Below are positions 5,776 through 10,848 of a DNA stretch of 10,848 bases, piece by piece. The stretch comes from Candidatus Hydrogenedentota bacterium (GTDB taxonomy: Bacteria > Hydrogenedentota > Hydrogenedentia > Hydrogenedentiales > CAITNO01): contig CAIXUF010000559.1 in NCBI GenBank assembly GCA_903922535.1, positions 1 to 10,848 of the forward strand, given 5' to 3'. Position numbers and translations under genes: made by a program. Position 1 is the stretch's first letter, and every line of letters begins with the position of its first letter. The notes under the pieces are model-generated. The model did no database searches. It was not told where the DNA came from and saw only the letters and a list, made by a program, of their open reading frames with translations.

Positions 5776-8013
5776 ATGACCCTCGCGTTTGCGCTTCTTT
5801 CCGTTCTTGGCGCGGTGTCCTTTGACACCCCCCCGGCCATTTCCGCGGACATGAACGGTCTTCCGCCGTTGACCGTTCTTGCGCCCGTACCGGAACGGCC
5901 CATCCCCGAATGGGTGCAGACCAACCTGCGGCGTGTTCACCTGCCCCCGGCGGACTGGCGCCAGATCGATGCATTCATCCAGGCCGGGTATAACTCCATT
6001 GCCGTCAACACGCTGGAGAAATGGGATCGTGTGGGCCCGGCCGCGTCAATGTATTCGCCTGAAACGGTCAAGGCGGCCGATGAATACCTGCGCCGCCTGT
6101 CGGACACGATTCACAAGGGCAACGCGCGCTTCATCTGCTACATGGGCCCGGTGCAGGTGCCCTGGCTGAGCAAGGAATTCCGCAAGCTCCATCCCGACTG
6201 GCTCCGGGTCAATGCGGACGGCACGCGCAGCGACGATTTTGTCAACATCATGAGCGGCTATGCCGACTGGCTTGCCGAGCAGCTCGCCTATGTCGTGCGC
6301 GAGTACAAGGTCGACGGGTTCTGGTTTGACGGTTATGCGCCGCCGCAGGTCTGCACTTTCGACGAAAAGACCCGCGAGATGTACCGCGCCGCAACGGGCC
6401 GTGAGATACCGCCGCACTTCAGCGCGGGCGACCCCGCGTGCCGCGAATTCCAACGCTGGCACTACCGGCAGTTCGTCGATCTCGCGGACCGGCTGCGCGG
6501 TGCGATACGCAAGGAGAACCCGGACGCTATCCTCTACGCGAACTATTCTGCAAACCGCACCTGGTATTTCCCGGATTCGACCGGCTCTGAGTACCCCGCG
6601 GCGTATGCCAACGCCGTGGATGTGCCGTCCGTGGAGTTGTACTGGGACAATCCCGGCGACGCGCTGTACCAGCAGTTCGTCTATGCGTTCACACAAGGGG
6701 TGACACATGACCGGGGCGCGGCCACGTGGGTGCAGCCGCAGCCGCAGGGCATTTCCGGCGTTGCCTCGCCGGTCGAGATTCGGCTGCGGAACATTGAGGG
6801 CGCGCCCTGGGGCGTGTACGCCGAATACGTGGAGCCCACCGGACGCGAAGACTATCTTCGCCTGCACGTTGACGACGTCAAGGCCCGCGAGCAGTGGTGG
6901 GTCAAATCGGAGCCCGTTCCCTACATCGGCGTCGTGGCCTCCGAACAGACCGCGGCATACTTTGCCGGCACAACACTCCCCCACTACCTCTCGCACGTGC
7001 TGGGGACATTCCGCGCCGTCTTTGAGGCCCATCTGCCCGTGCGCGTGCTGACGGAGTCGGACCTCGAAAACGGAACGCTGGGAGGCGTGCGCGTCGTCGT
7101 GCTGCCCAACACGAAAGTGCTGTCAGACCGGGCGGACGAGGTGTTGCGCCGCTTTGTGCAGAAAGGCGGCGGTTTGGTAGCGACCTTTGAGACCGGCCTG
7201 TGTGATCCCGAACTCAACACGCGGGCAACGTTCTCCCTGGCCGACCTGTTCAGTGCCGACTATGATTCGACACAGACCGTGGCCGCGCGCGACCAGAACC
7301 TCAATGTCACGCTGGCCGCAGAGCATCCCGTCATGAGTGACCCGGCCATTCTGGCCAAGCTGGACACGTCCTGGCGGCCCAAGGAGGCGGGCCCGCCCGT
7401 GCTCGACCTCATTGCCAGCGCCGCCAAGGTGATTCCGCGCGAACACGCGAAGGTTGTGGCGGAATGGAGTCTGCCCACGGCCGGAACGCACAAGTGGCCT
7501 GCAGTAATCGTTTCGGAAAGCGGGGCCGGACGCGTGGTGTACCTGCCTGCGGCATTCGACAAGGGATACTTCTTCTATCCCGATGAGTACATGCGGCACC
7601 TTTTGGTCAACGCCTGCATGTGGGCCGCGAACGCTCCACCGCCACTTTCCGTGGAAGGCCCGCTGATGCTTGCGACCACCTTCCGCTGCCAGCCTGGGCA
7701 GCACCGGGCCGTGGTGCATCTGCTCAACGATGCCAGTTCCTACGGACGGCATTCGATCTACCAAAGGATAGCGCCGCTGTCCGACGATCTCAAACGGCGC
7801 GGCTTTCAGGATTCCCCGGATTTTCGGGGGCAATGGCCCACACGGGAGGAGATCATTCCGCTCCACGGCATAACGGTCATTTGCCGCTGCCCCGGTGTCA
7901 CCAAAGCCACACAGCAGCCCGAGGGGATAGATCTGCCGCTCAAGACGACGGAGCGCGGGGTTGAGGTGGTGGTGCCGAAGATGGAGATGTATTCGATGGT
8001 TGTTTTCGAATAG
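5776..8013 (+). CDS. GHL6-like glycoside hydrolase with trimerisation-like domain, secreted
   Basis: This is a 745-residue protein from the ATG at 5776, which has AGGAG (5760-5764) upstream at an 11-base spacing and gives a signal-like start ending ISA. Residues about 50-370 look like a TIM barrel of the hypothetical glycosyl hydrolase 6 type (Pfam GHL6). Visible barrel motifs are ARFICYMGP, KVDGFWFDGY with Asp180 and Asp185, and VPSVELYWDN with Glu287. The last two sit where catalytic acids would be expected. Residues about 383-620 resemble the class I glutamine amidotransferase-like trimerisation domain of GH42 beta-galactosidases (RVVVLPNTKVLSD, FVQKGGGLVATFETGL, then GRVVYLPAAFDKGYF). A beta-sandwich tail ends the protein. 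The substrate is unknown; proteins of this architecture are mostly uncharacterised. The gene shares a divergent promoter region with GH51, which suggests co-regulation. Confidence 0.75.
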   Translation: MTLAFALLSVLGAVSFDTPPAISADMNGLPPLTVLAPVPERPIPEWVQTNLRRVHLPPADWRQIDAFIQAGYNSIAVNTLEKWDRVGPAASMYSPETVKAADEYLRRLSDTIHKGNARFICYMGPVQVPWLSKEFRKLHPDWLRVNADGTRSDDFVNIMSGYADWLAEQLAYVVREYKVDGFWFDGYAPPQVCTFDEKTREMYRAATGREIPPHFSAGDPACREFQRWHYRQFVDLADRLRGAIRKENPDAILYANYSANRTWYFPDSTGSEYPAAYANAVDVPSVELYWDNPGDALYQQFVYAFTQGVTHDRGAATWVQPQPQGISGVASPVEIRLRNIEGAPWGVYAEYVEPTGREDYLRLHVDDVKAREQWWVKSEPVPYIGVVASEQTAAYFAGTTLPHYLSHVLGTFRAVFEAHLPVRVLTESDLENGTLGGVRVVVLPNTKVLSDRADEVLRRFVQKGGGLVATFETGLCDPELNTRATFSLADLFSADYDSTQTVAARDQNLNVTLAAEHPVMSDPAILAKLDTSWRPKEAGPPVLDLIASAAKVIPREHAKVVAEWSLPTAGTHKWPAVIVSESGAGRVVYLPAAFDKGYFFYPDEYMRHLLVNACMWAANAPPPLSVEGPLMLATTFRCQPGQHRAVVHLLNDASSYGRHSIYQRIAPLSDDLKRRGFQDSPDFRGQWPTREEIIPLHGITVICRCPGVTKATQQPEGIDLPLKTTERGVEVVVPKMEMYSMVVFE

Positions 8014-8053
8014 ACACTGTTCTTGCTGGCATTACGGCAACCACCGCCGCACT

Positions 8054-8074
8054 GGGCTGGCGGCTGAGGGCTGA
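8054..8074 (+). repeat. Three tandem 7-base units (GGCTGR)
   Basis: GGGCTGG, CGGCTGA and GGGCTGA follow each other without gaps, directly before the ATGGAC array. It is short and could be chance in GC-rich DNA. Confidence 0.55.
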
Positions 8075-8077
8075 GCG

Positions 8078-8119
8078 ATGGACGAGATGGACGAGATGGA
8101 CTGGATGGACGAGATGGAC
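8078..8119 (+). repeat. Second tandem array of five ATGGACNNN units
   Basis: ATGGAC occurs at 8078, 8087, 8096, 8105 and 8114, every 9 bases. The spacer triplets are GAG, GAG, TGG and GAG. It has the same core, copy number and strand as the array at 3519-3560 and also sits between two convergent genes. Unlike the first array, I see no inverted GTCCAT close by to form a terminator stem. Confidence 0.9.
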
Positions 8120-8177
8120 GGAAAGAGACCGGCGCGAAGGCCGCCCCACTTCGAAGACAGCGGTTGTTGTTGAGGGA

Positions 8178-9365
8178 TTATCGCGACAAGCCCGGGATGT
8201 GCAGTTCTGCGCAGCCCGGGCGCGTGGGAATCACGCGGTCGCAGGCGACGCCCCACATCTCCCAGCCGCCGTCGATGTAGTTGTCGTTGGACGGCCGCCC
8301 GCAGGCCTGACAGAAGAGGTACCACTTTCCCTCTATTTGGTACAGCGCCGGTGTGGCGACGTGATAGAGCGTGCGGTCATCGTAGAGTCCCTGCCATTTT
8401 GTTTGCAGCACGGTGTCGGGATCAAGCTGCGTCCAGCCCTTCACCGGGTCCGTGCTCACCGCCAAAACGGGACGCCAACGTTTGCCGTGTTCAATGCCCA
8501 CCTCAATGCACAACACGTAGGTCGCGTCCACTTTGAGGATCTGGTGCCATTCGTAGTAGGCGTTCGGCGTGGACGTGAAGATCTGTCCCATCCCGCGCGG
8601 ATCGTCCGCGTTGAACTGCCGCGTCCAGGTCTTGCCGTCCTTCGACGTCGCGAGGCGGATGCCCGGCAGCGTGCCGTCCTTTCCGCGATAGGAGTAATAC
8701 ATGCGCCAGTCCCAGCCCTTCGCCGCCGCGTTCCATTCGCGCATCACGGCCGCCTGCGAGGCCATTTCCTCACCGTACGGCGCGGCGGCTTCCGGGGCCA
8801 GCACCGGAGCAGTACCATACCTTTTGATGTTGGCCGTGGTCACCCCCGAATATCCATCTTCGCCAACAGGGCAAATTGCCAGACCGATCCGGTCCTGGAC
8901 ATTGCCCGCGGCGCCGGAGTAGTAAATGTAGTAGGCGTCCTCCTCGGGAATGTAAAGTACCGTGTCGAGCCGGAGGCTGCCCGCGTCCCAGCCCTTCTCT
9001 GCCGGTCCGAAGATTGGATTCGCCCCGTCCTGATGCCACTGGAACGGTTCGCGCACGTCGGCCCATGCCTTGCCCGCCGCCGCAAAACTCCGGTTCGACG
9101 CCGGCACGGCCCCGTAGAACATGATCAGCCGTCCCGGAACTTTTGGGTTGGGCAGGATGCACGGTTCTTCGATCTGCTGTGACATCCATTCGTGACTGGC
9201 CCGCGACAGCACCATCTCGCCATGCACGGAGACGGACCGTGCAGCCGCGCTTCCCTGATCGGGGCTCACCTCCCCCGCCCATGCCATGCCAAAACCCCAA
9301 AAACACCCAGCAGCCAACAGGCACGCAAGGGCACCACATGGCGTCGTCCGGAAAAGGCTTCTCAT
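8178..9365 (-). CDS. Five-bladed beta-propeller glycosidase-like protein (GH43/GH32-type fold), secreted
   Basis: This is a 395-residue protein. The ATG at 9365 is chosen over the ATG at 9371 because GGGAG (9375-9379) is 9 bases away from the first and only 3 from the second. Residues 1-30 form an export signal ending MAWA. LAAGC with Cys21 could alternatively be a weak lipobox. The body repeats the propeller pattern of aromatic strands and small turns: RLIMFYGA, YYIYYSGA, WRMYYSYRG with SKDGKTWTR, VLAVSTDPVKGW, and HVATPALYQIEGKWYLFCQ. This is typical of the GH43, GH32, GH62, GH117 and GH130 fold group. I cannot assign it to one family or name the catalytic acids with confidence, and it could be a non-catalytic relative. 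Among pectin-active neighbours an arabinan- or galactan-related role is a guess. The gene is divergent from the GT-C gene. Confidence 0.7.
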   Translation of the reverse strand: MRSLFRTTPCGALACLLAAGCFWGFGMAWAGEVSPDQGSAAARSVSVHGEMVLSRASHEWMSQQIEEPCILPNPKVPGRLIMFYGAVPASNRSFAAAGKAWADVREPFQWHQDGANPIFGPAEKGWDAGSLRLDTVLYIPEEDAYYIYYSGAAGNVQDRIGLAICPVGEDGYSGVTTANIKRYGTAPVLAPEAAAPYGEEMASQAAVMREWNAAAKGWDWRMYYSYRGKDGTLPGIRLATSKDGKTWTRQFNADDPRGMGQIFTSTPNAYYEWHQILKVDATYVLCIEVGIEHGKRWRPVLAVSTDPVKGWTQLDPDTVLQTKWQGLYDDRTLYHVATPALYQIEGKWYLFCQACGRPSNDNYIDGGWEMWGVACDRVIPTRPGCAELHIPGLSR

Positions 9366-9370
9366 TGTCA

Positions 9371-9401
9371 TTGTCTCCCGTGTATTCTGTTTCGATATAA
9401 T
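9371..9401 (+). promoter_or_regulatory. Candidate promoter for the GT-C gene
   Basis: A perfect TATAAT lies at 9396-9401. The best upstream partner is TTGTCT (9371-9376), 19 bases away, which is long. The -10 box is convincing and the -35 box is not. The leader would be about 70 bases. Confidence 0.35.
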
Positions 9402-9424
9402 AGACCATGTTCCGCCCTTTCCAA
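9397..9424 (-). promoter_or_regulatory. Candidate promoter for the propeller gene, overlapping the opposite -10 box
   Basis: On the minus strand TTGGAA (9419-9424) is followed after 16 bases by TATTAT (9397-9402). The two opposed -10 boxes share the same bases, so polymerase could occupy only one direction at a time. Confidence 0.4.
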
Positions 9425-9477
9425 AACAGCGCGGCAACAGAAAAGTATTCACCCATTAGACAGGGTAGGACGGCAAC

Positions 9478-10848
9478 GTGGGAAAAAAGCATAAAACAAA
9501 GTCCGACACGAGTCCGGTTGTCCCCGCCGTCACCGAGCCCCCCGCCGTGCCCGAAAGGCGAATCCTGTTCACGATCGCGATCGGCCTGGCACTCGCCCTG
9601 TCTGTCATGTTCATCGTGCTGTTCCTGTATGTGTCGCTGTCGCGGATTCGCTATCCCTTCGATCTGGAATGGCTCGAAGGAAGCATGGTTGTCAATGTGC
9701 AGCGCGTCCTGGCGGGTCAGAGCCCTTACGTGGAGCCGTCACAGGATTTCACCTGCTACCACTACCCGCCGCTCTATTACTGGATGTCCGCGCTGGCCTG
9801 CTTTCCCTTTGGCGTGGGATATTTCCCGCTGCGTCTTGTTTCGTTTCTGTCAACGGTCGGCACCTTCATCCTGCTCTTCCTCATTGTGAAGCGCGAGACG
9901 AGGAGCACACTCTTCGGCGTCATCGCGGGCGGCACCTACGCGGCGGCCTACGGGTGCATGAGTGACTGGTTTGATCTCGCCCGGAACGACTCTCTTTTCG
10001 TCTTCTGGCTTGTGGCCGGGTTGTACGCCGTGCGCCGGGCCAAAGCGGATCTCCGGGCAAGCGTGCCCGCCGCGTTGCTGTTTCTGATGGCGTTCTTCAC
10101 CAAACAGCCCGCGATCTTCCCGATTGCAGGCGCGATCGTCTACCTCAGCGTTGTGAACTGGCGGCAGGGCGCCTTAATGACCGTCATCTTCACGGCAGGC
10201 GCCGTCATCGCCAGCCTGCTCCTGGACCGCTCCACCCAGGGCTGGTACTCGTTCTACGCATTCAAACTGGCCGGGGAACATCCTCTTGTCCTTTCGAACA
10301 TTGTCGGGTTCTGGAAGAATGATCTGCTCATGGTCATTCCCGTGTGGCTCATTGCCTCGCTGGGTTTTGCCTGCCGCGAACTGGCGTCATGGCGCGACCG
10401 GCGCCGACTTTATTTCCCCCTGATTGTGTCCAGCACCTTCGCCGGATGCTGGATTTCCCGCCTGCACGAAAGCAGCGTGCCCAATGTGAACATGCCGGCC
10501 TACGCCGTCATGGCGATGACGCTTCCCCTGGTGCTCCACGCCGCCTGGCAGCGGCTCTCTAAATCGCCGGATCGCCGCGTCCACGCCCTGGTACTTGCCG
10601 CCGCCGTTGCGGCATCGGCACAGTTCGCGGTGCTGCTGTACAATCCGGCGCCAAAAATCCCGACACAGGCCGACGAGGCGGCAGGCTGGCGGTTCATTGA
10701 CTACCTGCGATCCCTCGATGGCGACGTTTTCATCCCGTGCAGCACCTACTATGCGTCCATGGCGGGGAAGAAGACCTTCTCGCACGCCATGACGACAATG
10801 GACATAATGCTGGCCAAGGACGAGTCCCTAAAGAGGAAACTTCAGACC
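9478..10848 (+). CDS. GT-C fold integral membrane glycosyltransferase (GT39/GT83-like), 3' end missing
   Basis: The frame is open for 457 codons to the right edge. An in-frame TAG at 9466 makes GTG 9478 the first usable start, with AGGA (9467-9470) 7 bases upstream. A basic, proline-rich cytoplasmic tail (1-28) precedes a membrane segment at about 29-54. The first outer loop carries YPFDLEWLEG with Asp62, Glu64 and Glu67, the acidic motif expected in GT-C enzymes. CYHYPPLYYW, LARNDSLFVFWL and FFTKQPAIF follow, with many further hydrophobic helices. GT-C enzymes move a sugar from a polyprenyl-phosphate donor to a lipid, protein or glycan on the outer face of the inner membrane. The acceptor is unknown. 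It does not belong functionally to the pectin enzymes and probably begins a separate unit. Confidence 0.75.
   Translation, partial: MGKKHKTKSDTSPVVPAVTEPPAVPERRILFTIAIGLALALSVMFIVLFLYVSLSRIRYPFDLEWLEGSMVVNVQRVLAGQSPYVEPSQDFTCYHYPPLYYWMSALACFPFGVGYFPLRLVSFLSTVGTFILLFLIVKRETRSTLFGVIAGGTYAAAYGCMSDWFDLARNDSLFVFWLVAGLYAVRRAKADLRASVPAALLFLMAFFTKQPAIFPIAGAIVYLSVVNWRQGALMTVIFTAGAVIASLLLDRSTQGWYSFYAFKLAGEHPLVLSNIVGFWKNDLLMVIPVWLIASLGFACRELASWRDRRRLYFPLIVSSTFAGCWISRLHESSVPNVNMPAYAVMAMTLPLVLHAAWQRLSKSPDRRVHALVLAAAVAASAQFAVLLYNPAPKIPTQADEAAGWRFIDYLRSLDGDVFIPCSTYYASMAGKKTFSHAMTTMDIMLAKDESLKRKLQT

Larger units (their letters stand above)
8014..8177. other. Convergent intergenic region with weak hairpins
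   Basis: This gap between the GHL6-like and propeller genes contains no gene I can support. A weak stem lies at 8023-8040 (TTGCTG with CGGCAA, one G-T pair) and a CCGCC/GGCGG stem at 8044-8063. Neither has a T-run, so they are only tentative terminators. The rest is the short tandem repeats listed separately. Confidence 0.5.

Noticed and set aside
6046..7032. 328-residue open frame opposite the GHL6-like gene
   Set aside because: It is antisense to conserved barrel motifs, with no ribosome site or domain of its own. The same reasoning applies to the 327-residue frame at 8199-9182.
1..10848. Defence system, prophage, insertion sequence, tRNA or rRNA
   Set aside because: I saw no transposase, integrase, nuclease, phage structural protein, terminal inverted repeats or RNA gene signature anywhere in the window.

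Overview
The window is GC-rich, tightly packed bacterial DNA carrying seven protein genes. Six encode proteins with export signals that look like plant cell-wall carbohydrate enzymes. The seventh encodes a multi-spanning membrane glycosyltransferase-like protein. The amino-terminal signal peptides, the Shine-Dalgarno sequences, the breadth of carbohydrate-active families and the short intergenic tandem repeats suggest a Gram-negative polysaccharide degrader. A metagenomic lineage such as Hydrogenedentota, Planctomycetota, Lentisphaerota or Verrucomicrobiota would fit. This placement is inference; there is no rRNA or phylogenetic marker gene here.

Layout, left to right: the amino-terminal end of a pectate lyase (family PL1, minus strand, running off the left edge); a divergent promoter region; a GH172/DUF2961 protein (plus); a 179-base hairpin-rich spacer; a GH28 polygalacturonase-like protein (plus); a convergent junction with a five-unit 9-base tandem array that runs into a terminator-like hairpin; a GH51 alpha-L-arabinofuranosidase (minus); a compact divergent promoter region with near-consensus sigma-70 boxes on both strands; a GHL6-like glycoside hydrolase with a beta-galactosidase trimerisation-like domain (plus); a second convergent junction with another five-unit array of the same repeat; a five-bladed beta-propeller glycosidase-like protein (minus); a third divergent promoter region; and a GT-C membrane protein (plus) running off the right edge.

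Together the enzymes fit breakdown of pectin and its arabinose-rich side chains outside the cytoplasm. PL1 and GH28 would cut the galacturonan backbone, GH51 and perhaps GH172 would remove furanosyl side groups, and the GHL6-like and propeller proteins would act on linkages I cannot name. No transporter, SusC/SusD pair, regulator or sulfatase lies in the window. Apart from the GH172-GH28 pair the genes are not in operons; they alternate strands and appear to have their own promoters. The least explained features are non-coding: the ATGGACNNN arrays at both convergent junctions, and the folded spacer between GH172 and GH28.
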